Shown piece after piece: positions 31,006-39,328 of a stretch of DNA of 39,332 nucleotides. The DNA is taken from positions 1 to 39,332 of the forward strand of contig CAZWZH010000137.1 in assembly GCA_964638775.1 (NCBI GenBank), given 5' to 3'. Numbering within the stretch: position 1 is the first letter of the stretch; the number at the start of each line of letters is the position of its first letter. The notes under the pieces were generated by a model. That model was not told the origin of the DNA. It saw nothing but the letters and a program-made list of their open reading frames with translations, and did not search any database. This DNA comes from Azophilus sp964638775. GTDB taxonomy: Bacteria > Pseudomonadota > Gammaproteobacteria > Pseudomonadales > Azotimanducaceae. The position numbers and the translations under genes were made by a program.

Positions 31006-33408
31006 TCACATGACGATGGCCTCGGTTGCCAAAAGCTCGGCGAACTCGTCCGCATCGAGCTGCAGCCAGTCCTCCAATACCTCCACCGAGTTGGTGGCGT
31101 AGCGCGGCCCCGGTTCGAAGCGCGGCTTTGCGCTCGAGATGCGGAACGAATTGGCAACCATTAACGACGGCCCCAGTTTCGAGTGCTCGCGGAAGAAATA
31201 GTGTTCGCGGAAAGCGAGTTGGGGGTCGTCGAGCAGATTCTGGCCGTTGCAGACGAGATGGGCCCGCACTCCACGCGCCTGGAGCCTGTCTGCGAGTTTT
31301 TTCGGGTCGTAGCCTGCGATCCACCCGGCGAGTGCGGCGTCCAACTCTTCCCGGCGGGCGAGCCGTTTCGGGGTTGGCAGATCGGGGGGAAAACGCGTGC
31401 GCAGGGCATTTGGAAGGAGTTCGTGCAGAGCGCGCCACTCGGCATTGCCGGTCACGGCGATGGCGATCCAGCGTTCCGTGCCCTTGCCCGGATAGACGCC
31501 GTGCGGCGCGTGAATGGGCGAATGGTTGCCGCGCCGTTCCGGCGATTCACCGGTAATGCCGCATTCGATCAGCGCCGGTTGCAGATACAGCATGATCGCT
31601 TCGCGCTGGGAGATGTCGAGGTACTGGCCTTCCCCGGTTCGGCTGCGGTGCTCCAAGGCGGAGATCAGCGACGCGATGGCGATCCAGGGCCCGATGAAAT
31701 CCGGTAGCACCTGGTTGGGCCCATGGGGCTTGCCATCGGGGAAGCCCGTCAGGTAATCGAGCCCGCTCATGGCTTGCAGGTGATTGCCGAGCCCGGGCTG
31801 GTCGGCGCGGGGCCCGGTCTGCCCCTGCATGGACAGGCTCATCATGATGATGTCTTCGCGGATGGCGCGGAAGTCCTTGTAACCGTAGCCGAGACGCGTC
31901 GCCGTTCCAGGGGTGAAATTCTCGCAGACGATGTCGGCCTGTTTGGCCATGCGATAGATCAACTCGCGTCCCTCGGGATGATTGATGTCGATTCCCAGGC
32001 TGCGCTTGCCGGCGTTGATGCTCACGTAAACCGAACTGCCGTCCATGGACGGGTGGCCCTGGGGATAGGGGCCGGTCATCCGCAGGGTGTCGGGCCGGCC
32101 GCGAAATTCCAGCTTGACCACATCGGCGCCGAATATCGACAGCATGCGGGTGGTGAGCGGGGAGACGATGGCCCAGCCGAAATCGAGCACGCGAACACCG
32201 GCGAACGGCAGCGAGTCGATTGCCCAGCCGGATGGTGCGGCGGGGGAGGTTGTGTGGGCGGGCCACTGCGTTCGCACGGCCTCGGTGTCTGCACCCCATT
32301 TCGGCGCCTGTCGGGCGATTTCGATCGTGTAGGCGGTCGAACGAGCCGGGCGGGAGACGATCGTTACCGACCGGCCACCGGGTAGATCGAAGGTGCCGAA
32401 TGCCTCCCGGGCAAGTAGCTGGTCGCTGTTGGCCACTTCTTCGAGGCTTTGCACGACGAACAACAGAATACGGCGCTCAAGCGCCTCGCGGTCGATTTCT
32501 CGCTTGGTACGGCGTGCGAAAAAGTCTCCCATGATCTGATTGACCTGTTCGATCAACACCGGGGTCAGATCGTCGGTGCCCATCTTCTCCCAGGGCAGGC
32601 CCAGCAGTTTTTCGGCCTCGGGCACGCCCTCATCGCGCATCCATTCGAACACGGGCTCGTTCTTGCGCCCCATGCCCGGCCCGGTCCAGAGGTTCCAGGT
32701 CAGGTAGCCGTCGGCACAGCGCCAGAAGGTCTTGCGCTTGACTTCTTGTCCACTGAAAGTCAGCGGCACTTCACCCCGCTGCCCCGGCCGCTTGTCGATG
32801 TGCGCCATGTATTCGGTGAGGTAGAGCAGACAGGCGACGCTTTCCTGGCGCGAGGTGTCGATGCGCGCGCCGGCACCGGTGCGCCGCCGCTGGGCAAGCG
32901 CGATGAGCACGGCACACGCGGCCTGGGCGCCTGCCACGCCCCTGGCCAGCGGCACACCGATCTGCGCCGGGGGATGGTCCGCATCGCCCGAGAGAAACAG
33001 CAGGCCGCCGGCCGCCTGGGCAATGAGTTCGCTGTCGAGCCAGTCGGCATGCGGCCCCGCGAGGCCGAAGGGACTGACGGTGACATGGATCAGGCCCGGG
33101 GACACCGCGCGGGGGTCGAATCCGAGCGGATTGTCCGGGTCGCCGTCGATCACTACATCGGCGACGCGACACAGTTGCTCCAACACCTCAGCCGAACCGG
33201 TTTCATCCAGCGCCAGGCTGCGCTTGCCTGCATTTGCCGCCAGCCAGGCGAAGTCCGCGCGGCAGTTGCGGCTCGGCTCGCGCTCGGCAAGCACCACCTC
33301 CGCGCCGAATAGGGAGAGCACCTGTCCGCAAACGGGGGCGGACTCCCCCGACAGGTCCAGTACGCGGATGCCGGCAAGCGGAAGGGGACGGTTGTCTGGC
33401 TGTGGCAT
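31006..33408 (-). CDS. Two-domain fused CaiB/BaiF class III CoA-transferase
   Basis: The 800-residue protein consists of two class III CoA-transferase modules. Module 1 (about 8-390) starts LAGIRVLDLSGESAPV and has the presumed catalytic Asp in ARIDTSRQES. Module 2 (about 405-800) starts FAGVRVLDFGWAIVSP and has Asp in YLDISQREA, plus GKRSLGIDINHPEG and CENFTPGTATRLGYG. Module 1 has lost much of the CoA-site consensus (FAWLAANAGKRSLALDE remains). Single-domain enzymes of about 400 residues form interlocked dimers; here one chain could supply both halves. It is divergent from the luciferase-like monooxygenase gene with a 186-bp gap between. It probably exchanges CoA on a pathway acid, in addition to the transferases at 14216-16792. 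Confidence 0.9.
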   Translation of the reverse strand: MPQPDNRPLPLAGIRVLDLSGESAPVCGQVLSLFGAEVVLAEREPSRNCRADFAWLAANAGKRSLALDETGSAEVLEQLCRVADVVIDGDPDNPLGFDPRAVSPGLIHVTVSPFGLAGPHADWLDSELIAQAAGGLLFLSGDADHPPAQIGVPLARGVAGAQAACAVLIALAQRRRTGAGARIDTSRQESVACLLYLTEYMAHIDKRPGQRGEVPLTFSGQEVKRKTFWRCADGYLTWNLWTGPGMGRKNEPVFEWMRDEGVPEAEKLLGLPWEKMGTDDLTPVLIEQVNQIMGDFFARRTKREIDREALERRILLFVVQSLEEVANSDQLLAREAFGTFDLPGGRSVTIVSRPARSTAYTIEIARQAPKWGADTEAVRTQWPAHTTSPAAPSGWAIDSLPFAGVRVLDFGWAIVSPLTTRMLSIFGADVVKLEFRGRPDTLRMTGPYPQGHPSMDGSSVYVSINAGKRSLGIDINHPEGRELIYRMAKQADIVCENFTPGTATRLGYGYKDFRAIREDIIMMSLSMQGQTGPRADQPGLGNHLQAMSGLDYLTGFPDGKPHGPNQVLPDFIGPWIAIASLISALEHRSRTGEGQYLDISQREAIMLYLQPALIECGITGESPERRGNHSPIHAPHGVYPGKGTERWIAIAVTGNAEWRALHELLPNALRTRFPPDLPTPKRLARREELDAALAGWIAGYDPKKLADRLQARGVRAHLVCNGQNLLDDPQLAFREHYFFREHSKLGPSLMVANSFRISSAKPRFEPGPRYATNSVEVLEDWLQLDADEFAELLATEAIVM

Positions 33409-33504
33409 GACGTTCTACTTCGAGTGCCCGCCGCTCGAAATCAGTCGGGTTACAGACACTATCAAACCCGCGCCCGTAATGGGCATCTGGCGTGAACTCG
33501 CATT

Positions 33505-33530
33505 AAAGTATAAATTATCTAAACAAGTTG
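33505..33530 (+). promoter_or_regulatory. AT-rich control region of the luciferase-like gene with shared ATCTARAYAAGTTG motif
   Basis: AAAGTATAAA (33505-33514) provides a possible -10 (TATAAA, 33509-33514) and resembles half of an AGTATACT site. Next to it, ATCTAAACAAGTTG (33517-33530) matches ATCTAGATAAGTTG at 38047-38060 before the acyl-CoA dehydrogenase in 12 of 14 positions. No good -35 is visible, which would suit activator control. Confidence 0.4.
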
Positions 33531-33594
33531 GGATTGGAGCAAACTCGGGCGCGGGATGGCATGAGTGGCCCGAACGACAGGAAACGCGGGTGAC

Positions 33595-34647
33595 ATGAAA
33601 ACGGCGATCGCCATCGGCGGCGTGGACGCTGACCGGAAAGGCGGATTCACGCGCTCCGTCGACTACGCGGTGGAGTGCGAAAAACTCGGTGTCGACGTAG
33701 TGTGGTCGGCGGAAGCCTGGGGAACCGATGCGTTCACTCCGCTTGCCTATCTTGCCGCGAAGACCACAAGGATGCGCCTGGCCTCGGGCATCGCGCAGGT
33801 GAGCGCACGGGCGCCGGGAAACCTGGCGATGACCGCCCTGTCCATGGCGGCGATGAGCGAAAACCGGTTCATGCTCGGCTTGGGCGTAAGCGGGCCCCAA
33901 GTCGTCGAGGGTCTGCACGGCGTGCCTTTCGCACACCCGTTGGGACGCATGAAAGAGTTGGTGGCCATATTGAAGCTCGCTTTCGCGGGCGAAAAGCTCC
34001 GCTACGAAGGCAATCACCATGTGTTGCCCCTGCCCGGCGGTGAAGGGAAGGCCTTGCGGCTGGCTCATCGGCCGAATCCGGACATCCCGATCTTTCTCGC
34101 GACGCTTGGGCCGAAAGCGCTGGAGTACACCGGGGAAGCGGCGGACGGGTGGATCGGCACATCGTTCACGCCGGCGACGGCGGCGTCGTATCTGGAGCCC
34201 ATGCGCCGCGGCGCCGAGCGGGCCGGCCGCAACTTCGACGACATCGAGCTGGCGGTGGGCGCGGTGGTCGGATTGGGCGACAACGTCGAGGAGATGGTCG
34301 CCAGGCGCAAACCGGCGCTCGCCTTTCAGCTCGGCGGCATGGGGTCTCCGAAAACCAATTTCTACAACCAGGCGTACCGCCGGATCGGCTACGAGGACGT
34401 GGCCGTGGAGGTTCAGCGGCTCTGGGTGGCGGGCAGGCGCGACGAGGCGGTTGCCCGGATTCCGGACGAGATGGCCCTGCAGGCCAGCGTCATCGGCACC
34501 ACGGACATGGTGCGGGAGCGCTTGCGGGAGTATGCACGGAGCGGCATCGACATCCTGCAGCTTCAGGTCATGGGGCGGGGCGCCGACGCCAAGCTCGAGA
34601 CCATCGACGTCATCCATCGGTTGATCGAGGAAAACCAGGCGGCGTAG
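33595..34647 (+). CDS. Luciferase-like monooxygenase (LLM class, probably F420- or flavin-dependent oxidoreductase)
   Basis: The protein has 350 residues from ATG 33595; an in-frame GTG at 33565 adds ten non-conserved residues. It shows the bacterial-luciferase TIM-barrel pattern: DYAVECEKLGVDVVWSAEAWGTDAFTPLAYLAAKTTRMRLASGIAQVSARAP, then MSENRFMLGLGVSGPQVVEGLHG, IPIFLATLGPKALEYTGEAADGW, and a C-terminal GTTDMVRERLREYARSGID. The G-x-x-x-S-G-P-Q-V loop and AEAWG segment are typical of the F420-type branch, but FMNH2 use is equally possible. It heads the right-hand plus-strand run, 40 bp before the acyl-CoA ligase. It may oxidise a cyclic ketone or alcohol. There is no evidence that it produces light. 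Confidence 0.88.
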   Translation: MKTAIAIGGVDADRKGGFTRSVDYAVECEKLGVDVVWSAEAWGTDAFTPLAYLAAKTTRMRLASGIAQVSARAPGNLAMTALSMAAMSENRFMLGLGVSGPQVVEGLHGVPFAHPLGRMKELVAILKLAFAGEKLRYEGNHHVLPLPGGEGKALRLAHRPNPDIPIFLATLGPKALEYTGEAADGWIGTSFTPATAASYLEPMRRGAERAGRNFDDIELAVGAVVGLGDNVEEMVARRKPALAFQLGGMGSPKTNFYNQAYRRIGYEDVAVEVQRLWVAGRRDEAVARIPDEMALQASVIGTTDMVRERLREYARSGIDILQLQVMGRGADAKLETIDVIHRLIEENQAA

Positions 34648-34669
34648 CCCGACCTGACAGGTCGGGCTG
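34645..34669. other. Strong hairpin between luciferase-like gene and ligase gene
   Basis: AGCCCGACCT and AGGTCGGGCT (34646-34668) form a 10-bp perfect stem with a GAC loop, directly overlapping the stop codon of the upstream gene and 19 bp before the ligase ATG. There is no following T tract, so it is more likely an mRNA stability or partial attenuation element than a strong terminator. Confidence 0.5.
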
Positions 34670-34687
34670 GAAACCGGTCCATCCGGA

Positions 34688-36184
34688 ATGGAGATCAACG
34701 AACGAATCGAGGAGCTGTTCCGGAACGAGCCCGACGCCCCGGCGGTGTTCTACGAGAGTGAAACCTGGACCTGGGGGGATCTTGCCCGCATGGGCGACGC
34801 GTTGCGACGGGCGCTCACCGCCGCAGCCGTTCCCGGCCGGGATGGCGTAGGCCTGGTGCTCAGGCAGCGTCCTCATTGCTTTGGGGCCTATCTGTCCGTG
34901 CTCGCCATGCGCTGTTGCGCCGTGCTGGTCACGCCCATCCAGCCGGATGCGGCGATGCGTGAAGACCTGTCAGACCTGCGCCCGGCCGTGTTGGTGGCGG
35001 ATTCGGAAGACTGGCGGCGTGCCGGTTTTCGGGAAGTGCTGAAAGCAACGGGCTCCCTGGGTATCGAACTGACCGCAGACCGGCGGCGGCCGCTGCGCGT
35101 GGTGCCGGGACTCGAGCGCGTGGGCCCCGGTTCCCACTACGAGCCGTTAGAAGACTCGGCGGTGACGATCCTGACCAGCGGCACCACGGGCCCGCCCAAG
35201 CGCGTGCCGGTGCCGTACCGGCATTTCAAGGGCGAGATGCCGTCAAATCCGCGCCCGCCGGGCCAGCGCGGCACGGCCATTTCCGCCGTGCCGCTGGTGA
35301 GCATGGGCGGCGTCATGGGTGCCGCGGCGGCGGTCTGGCGGGGCCGCCCAACCGCGCTCATGGAGCGTTTCGACATCTGGCGCTGGGCGGAGCTGGTGCG
35401 AAAATACCGGCCCCGGCAGTTGGCCGCGCCACCGGCGGTGATACGCATGCTGCTCGACAGCGGCGTACCCCGGGAGTACCTGGCCAGTGCATCGGTGTTC
35501 CGAGCGGCGTCCGCCCCGCTGGACCCTGCCACGGCGGAAGAGTTCGAGGCCGCCTACGGCATACCGGTGATCACCGCCTACGGCGCAACCGAGTTTCTTG
35601 GTGCCGTAACGGGTTTCGTCGGCGAAGACCTTTCTCTGGTGAAGAAAAAACGCGGCAGTGTCGGGCGTGCGCTGCCGGGCAACAAGGTGCGCATCGTGGA
35701 GGCCGAAACGGGCACGGAGTTGCCGCGGGGCGAAGTCGGCCTGCTCGAAGCGGACCCGCCACAGCGGCCGGCCGATGCGCCGGCCGGCTGGATAGGCACC
35801 AACGACCGGGCGCGCATGGACGAGGACGGATTCGTCTGGATCGAGGGCCGTGCCGACGATGTTCTGGTGCGCGGCGGCTTCAAGATTGCCGCCAACGAGG
35901 TGGCCGAGGTGCTGCGCCTGCACCCGGAGGTTGCCGATGCGGCGGTGGTGGGGCTCCCGGACGACCGGCTCGGCCAGGTACCCGCCGCGGCCGTGGTAAT
36001 GCGTGAGCACGCCTCGGTGTCGTCAGACGAACTGAAGGCGTGGGTCGCGGAGCGCGAACCGGGTTACTGCGTGCCGGTACAGGTGGCGTTCGTGGACGCC
36101 CTGCCGCGCAACGCCATGTTCAAGATTCTTGTGAACGAGGTGCGTACGCTGATCGAGTCCGAAGCGGGATCGGCGAACCCATGA
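34688..36184 (+). CDS. Acyl-CoA synthetase / AMP-dependent ligase (ANL superfamily)
   Basis: The 498-residue adenylate-forming enzyme has phosphate loop TSGTTGPPKRVPV (about 162-174), the ITAYGATEFLG motif, GWIGTNDRARMDEDGFVWIEGRADDVLVRGGFKI with the conserved Asp and hinge, and PRNAMFKIL near the C-terminus with the catalytic lysine. It joins a carboxylic acid to CoA through an acyl-AMP. The TEFLG sequence and compact length (near 500) resemble medium-chain or aryl/alicyclic acid ligases more than long-chain ones. No strong ribosome site precedes ATG 34688, so translation may be coupled to the upstream gene. In context it activates an acid released by ring cleavage for beta-oxidation by the genes downstream (inference). 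Confidence 0.93.
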   Translation: MEINERIEELFRNEPDAPAVFYESETWTWGDLARMGDALRRALTAAAVPGRDGVGLVLRQRPHCFGAYLSVLAMRCCAVLVTPIQPDAAMREDLSDLRPAVLVADSEDWRRAGFREVLKATGSLGIELTADRRRPLRVVPGLERVGPGSHYEPLEDSAVTILTSGTTGPPKRVPVPYRHFKGEMPSNPRPPGQRGTAISAVPLVSMGGVMGAAAAVWRGRPTALMERFDIWRWAELVRKYRPRQLAAPPAVIRMLLDSGVPREYLASASVFRAASAPLDPATAEEFEAAYGIPVITAYGATEFLGAVTGFVGEDLSLVKKKRGSVGRALPGNKVRIVEAETGTELPRGEVGLLEADPPQRPADAPAGWIGTNDRARMDEDGFVWIEGRADDVLVRGGFKIAANEVAEVLRLHPEVADAAVVGLPDDRLGQVPAAAVVMREHASVSSDELKAWVAEREPGYCVPVQVAFVDALPRNAMFKILVNEVRTLIESEAGSANP

Positions 36185-36293
36185 ATTCCGGATTCACCGA
36201 AAAACAGGCGCTTCTGCGGTATCGGGCGCGTTGTCTTGTCGACGGGCGGCTCGTGGTACCTTTGCCACCAATAACCAGATGCGGGGAACGGCG

Positions 36294-37094
36294 ATGGAAC
36301 TCGGAGTAAAAGGCAACACCTACATCATCGTGGGCGGCACGCGCGGCATGGGCTGGGAGACGGCCCGCCGCCTGGCGGGCGACGGTGCCGAGCTTGCCAT
36401 CGTCGGGCGCACGGAGGCCACAGCCCGGGAGCGTGCGGCTGAATTGCAGGCCGAGTCCGGTGCAAAGGTGATCGGCTTCGGCGCCGACGCGAGCCGGCCC
36501 GGTGAAGTGGAGCGGGCGGTAGAGCGCGCCATCGATGAACTCGGAACCGTTCGGGGCCTGCTCACCACGCCCGGTTCCACCGAACGCAACGGCACCCTGC
36601 TGGAGATGAGCGATGAGGACTGGGAGGCCAACTTCCAGGACGTGCTCATGAGCCAGGTGCGCAGTTGCCGGGCGATCGTGCCGCACCTGCTGGAACACGG
36701 CGGGGGCCAACTGGTCACCACGGCCGCCTATTCGTCGCGCGCGGCCAAGTCGTTTCTCTTTGCCTACGCGGCATTTAAGGCGGCGCTGGTGAATTTCACG
36801 AAGAACCTGTGCAAGACCTATGGCGCCCAGGGCATCCGCGCCAATTGCGTGTGCCCCGGCGCCATCGAGACAGACGTGCTCATACGGCGCCGGCACCTGG
36901 CGGCCAAGGAGTATGGCCTGCCCCTGGACCAGGCCCTGGAGCACGTGATGATCGAGGACTGGAAACTGCCGGTGGCCACCAAATCGATCGGTAAACCGGG
37001 AGACGTCGGCGACCTGATGGCGTTCCTGCTGTCGGAACGGGCGGCGTACATGACCGGCGCCACGGTCAATATCGACGGTGGCACGGACTTCTGA
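36294..37094 (+). CDS. Short-chain dehydrogenase/reductase, classical
   Basis: The protein has 266 residues from ATG 36294, preceded by GGGGAACGGCG; upstream in-frame codons are not conserved. The nucleotide motif reads G-G-T-R-G-M-G at 14-20 (variant of TGxxxGIG) with GRTEATARE after strand 2, suggesting NADP(H). The active-site region has TTAAYSSRAAK with serine, then YAAFKAA with catalytic Tyr and Lys. The end, RAAYMTGATVNIDGGTDF, is the classical SDR C-terminus. The usual NNAG motif is replaced by LTTPGST, an unusual feature. It oxidises a hydroxyl or reduces a ketone on a pathway intermediate. It lies in the plus-strand run between the ligase and enoyl-CoA hydratase. Confidence 0.92.
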   Translation: MELGVKGNTYIIVGGTRGMGWETARRLAGDGAELAIVGRTEATARERAAELQAESGAKVIGFGADASRPGEVERAVERAIDELGTVRGLLTTPGSTERNGTLLEMSDEDWEANFQDVLMSQVRSCRAIVPHLLEHGGGQLVTTAAYSSRAAKSFLFAYAAFKAALVNFTKNLCKTYGAQGIRANCVCPGAIETDVLIRRRHLAAKEYGLPLDQALEHVMIEDWKLPVATKSIGKPGDVGDLMAFLLSERAAYMTGATVNIDGGTDF

Positions 37095-37231
37095 TGCCCT
37101 GGCTCCATGTTGGTCAAATGCATTGGGCTCGCAGCGCTATCGACAAAACTCGCACGTCGAATGTCCGTTGACCTCGCGATAGGCATATTGCCCGGGTCCG
37201 ATACGACCATAGAGCTGACGGCAGGCAGCAT

Positions 37232-38056
37232 ATGAAAAATGAACCGGCGCCTGACGCGCCCGTGATCCTCACCGAGGTCAACGAGCGCATCGGCCTTATC
37301 ACGCTCAACCGCCCTCATCGCCTGAACGCGCTGAATGGCGAACTCATCGACGCGCTGGATGTGGCCGTGCGGGAAATGGCCGCCGATGACGGCGTGAAGG
37401 TGGTGGTGCTCACCGGAGCGCCCAAGGGCGATGCGCCGGGGGGATTCTGCTCCGGCGGCGACATCAAGGATGGCGGCGGGCCGAGGAGAGGCCCAATGGG
37501 GGCGGACCCCGATGCTGCCGAGGACGATCTCACACGCTACGACATGCACGCGCCGATGCTGCTGCACACCATGCCCAAGCCGGCGATCGCCATGATCGGC
37601 GGCCCCGCCGTCGGGGCGGGCTGCAGCCTGGCGGCGGCGTGCGACCTGCGCTATGCGTCGGACGATGCGGTATTCGCAACCAACTTCTCGGCCAATGGCC
37701 TCTCCGGCGACTACGGGGGGTCGTTGTTCTGGACCCGCGTCATGGGCACGGCACGGACCCGCGAGTTCTACTACCTCAACGAACGGCTGACGGCACGGCG
37801 GGCTTACGTATGGGGCATGCTGAACCGGGTATTGCCGCCCGCCGAATTGCGCGACTACACGATGTCGGTGGTGCAGAAATTGCTGCGGGTGCCGGCAACG
37901 CTCCTGGCGCTGCTCAAGAACAACCTGACCGAGGCGGAGGAGGAGGCGAACCGGCGCCGTTTCCTGTTCGACCTCGAAGCGCGCAACCAGCGTCGGGCCG
38001 CGAAAGAAATCGTCGAGCGGATGCGCAGGAAAGCGCGGGCAGAATCATCTAGATAA
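37232..38056 (+). CDS. Enoyl-CoA hydratase/isomerase family protein
   Basis: The 274-residue crotonase-fold protein has ITLNRPHRLNALNGELIDAL, FCSGGDIKDGG (oxyanion-hole strand) and MIGGPAVGAGCSLAAACDLRYASDDAVFATNFSANGLSGDYGGS. In classical hydratases two glutamates act in catalysis. The first (in the GCEL context) is Ser here, and the second region reads SGDYG with Asp. It may therefore be an isomerase, a lyase or a hydratase with altered chemistry rather than a standard beta-oxidation hydratase. Unlike the minus-strand crotonase, it keeps the CoA-type RPxxxNA motif and lacks the oxocamphor-hydrolase histidines. It is preceded by a 137-bp gap without a clear promoter and probably belongs to the run beginning at 33595. 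Confidence 0.9.
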   Translation: MKNEPAPDAPVILTEVNERIGLITLNRPHRLNALNGELIDALDVAVREMAADDGVKVVVLTGAPKGDAPGGFCSGGDIKDGGGPRRGPMGADPDAAEDDLTRYDMHAPMLLHTMPKPAIAMIGGPAVGAGCSLAAACDLRYASDDAVFATNFSANGLSGDYGGSLFWTRVMGTARTREFYYLNERLTARRAYVWGMLNRVLPPAELRDYTMSVVQKLLRVPATLLALLKNNLTEAEEEANRRRFLFDLEARNQRRAAKEIVERMRRKARAESSR

Positions 38057-38085
38057 GTTGAACGTTAGATGGATTGCTCTACAAT
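38047..38085 (+). promoter_or_regulatory. Promoter of the acyl-CoA dehydrogenase gene with operator-like inverted repeat
   Basis: TTGAAC (38058-38063) and TACAAT (38080-38085) are 16 bp apart, a good sigma-70 promoter placing the start near 38092. ATCTA (38047-38051) and TAGAT (38066-38070) form an inverted repeat over the -35. The left part, ATCTAGATAAGTTG, recurs in variant form before the luciferase-like gene. This provides an internal promoter with a likely regulator site. Confidence 0.6.
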
Positions 38086-38143
38086 CTGACGGGTTGTGGC
38101 GCGGGACGCGTGCGCCTGGCAACAGCCGATTCGGGAGGCCGAC

Positions 38144-39328
38144 ATGGATCTCAGCTATGGCGTGGAATACGAGGCGTTCCGCGAGGAGGTGCGCGCGTTC
38201 ATCGCCGGCAACTGGTCACGCCGGGATGCCCGCTACCCGCAGCGGGTGACGGCGTTCCGGCTGAAGGCCACCGAAGCCGGCTACCTGTACCGCAACATCC
38301 CGCGCCGTTTCGGGGGCAGCGAGCAGCCCACTGACGTGCTGCGCGCCCAGGTCATCCACGAGGAGTTCTCCGGTGCGCGGGCGCCCATGGAAATAGCGGG
38401 CAACGGCGTGCGCATGCTGGTGCCGACGCTGCTCGAGTGCGGCGCCTCCTGGCAGCAGGAAAAATTCATACCGCCCACGGTGCGTGGCGAAGTCGATTGG
38501 GCCCAGGGTTACAGCGAGCCCGGGTCCGGCAGCGACCTGGCTTCGGTGCGCACCCGCGGCGAGCTGGCGGGCGATGAGTGGATCGTCAACGGGCAGAAGA
38601 TCTGGACCAGCCGCGCCCAGCTTTGCCGTTACATGTTCGCGCTGGTGCGAACCGAGCCGGATGCCCCCAAGCACCAGGGCATTTCTTACCTGCTGCTCGA
38701 CCTGCACCAGCCCGGCGTCACCATTCGCCCCCTGAAGCAGATTACCGGCCAGAGCACGTTCAACGAGGTGTTCTTCGACGACGTGCGCACGCCCGCCGAC
38801 TGGATCGTCGGCCGGCGGGGCGAAGGCTGGCAGGTTTCCCGGGCCACCCTCAAGCACGAGCGGACGGGGATCGGCAACGCGGAAACCTACCTGGAGCAGT
38901 TTGCCAAGCTTCTGAACATCGCCAGGGGCACGGCCAGAAACGGCCGGCCCGCCATCGAAGACCCGATCGTCAGGGACCGGCTCGCCGAGATAGAGGGCTA
39001 CCTTCAAGCGCACAGGTACTCCACGTTTCGCCAGCTCAGCATGAACCTTGCCGGCAGGGACCCGGGACCGGTGACCACCATGAACAAGCTCGTGGTCACC
39101 AACCTGGGGCACCTGATCGCCGCGCTTGCGCAGGAGCTGATCGGCGATGCGAGCCTGCTGCTGCCGGTCTACGAGCCTGGCCACACGGTGGGCAACGAGC
39201 GCTGGATGAACCAGTTCTTCGGTTCGCTGGGCATCGCCATTGCCGGCGGCACCTCGAACATTCAGCGCAACATCATCGGCGAGCGTGGCCTCGGCCTGCC
39301 CCGCGACAGGACCGGGGACGCCTCGTGA
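38144..39328 (+). CDS. Acyl-CoA dehydrogenase
   Basis: The protein has 394 residues from ATG 38144, behind GGGAGG. The order is an N-terminal helical domain, the FAD/substrate beta-domain with WAQGYSEPGSGSDLASV and GQKIWTSRAQLCRYMFALVRT, and a C-terminal helical domain with LKHERTGIGNAE. It closes with GGTSNIQRNIIGERGLGLPR, which contacts FAD; the Glu of the common Y-E-G-T motif is Gly here, so the catalytic base may be elsewhere, as in several sub-families. It introduces the alpha-beta double bond into an acyl-CoA and passes electrons to ETF, which is not encoded here. This type is common in steroid and terpenoid beta-oxidation sets. The coding region ends four bases before the window edge. 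Confidence 0.95.
   Translation: MDLSYGVEYEAFREEVRAFIAGNWSRRDARYPQRVTAFRLKATEAGYLYRNIPRRFGGSEQPTDVLRAQVIHEEFSGARAPMEIAGNGVRMLVPTLLECGASWQQEKFIPPTVRGEVDWAQGYSEPGSGSDLASVRTRGELAGDEWIVNGQKIWTSRAQLCRYMFALVRTEPDAPKHQGISYLLLDLHQPGVTIRPLKQITGQSTFNEVFFDDVRTPADWIVGRRGEGWQVSRATLKHERTGIGNAETYLEQFAKLLNIARGTARNGRPAIEDPIVRDRLAEIEGYLQAHRYSTFRQLSMNLAGRDPGPVTTMNKLVVTNLGHLIAALAQELIGDASLLLPVYEPGHTVGNERWMNQFFGSLGIAIAGGTSNIQRNIIGERGLGLPRDRTGDAS

Noticed and set aside
30896..31438. N-terminal extension of the small membrane protein
   Set aside because: The extension is arginine/proline-rich and lies within the CoA-transferase coding region in another frame; the membrane protein plausibly begins at 30895.
17586..34647. 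A bioluminescence (lux) operon
   Set aside because: The LuxE-like, LuxC-like and luciferase-like genes are on different strands and far apart, there is no luxB, luxD or luxG, and the LLM protein resembles F420-type oxidoreductases.
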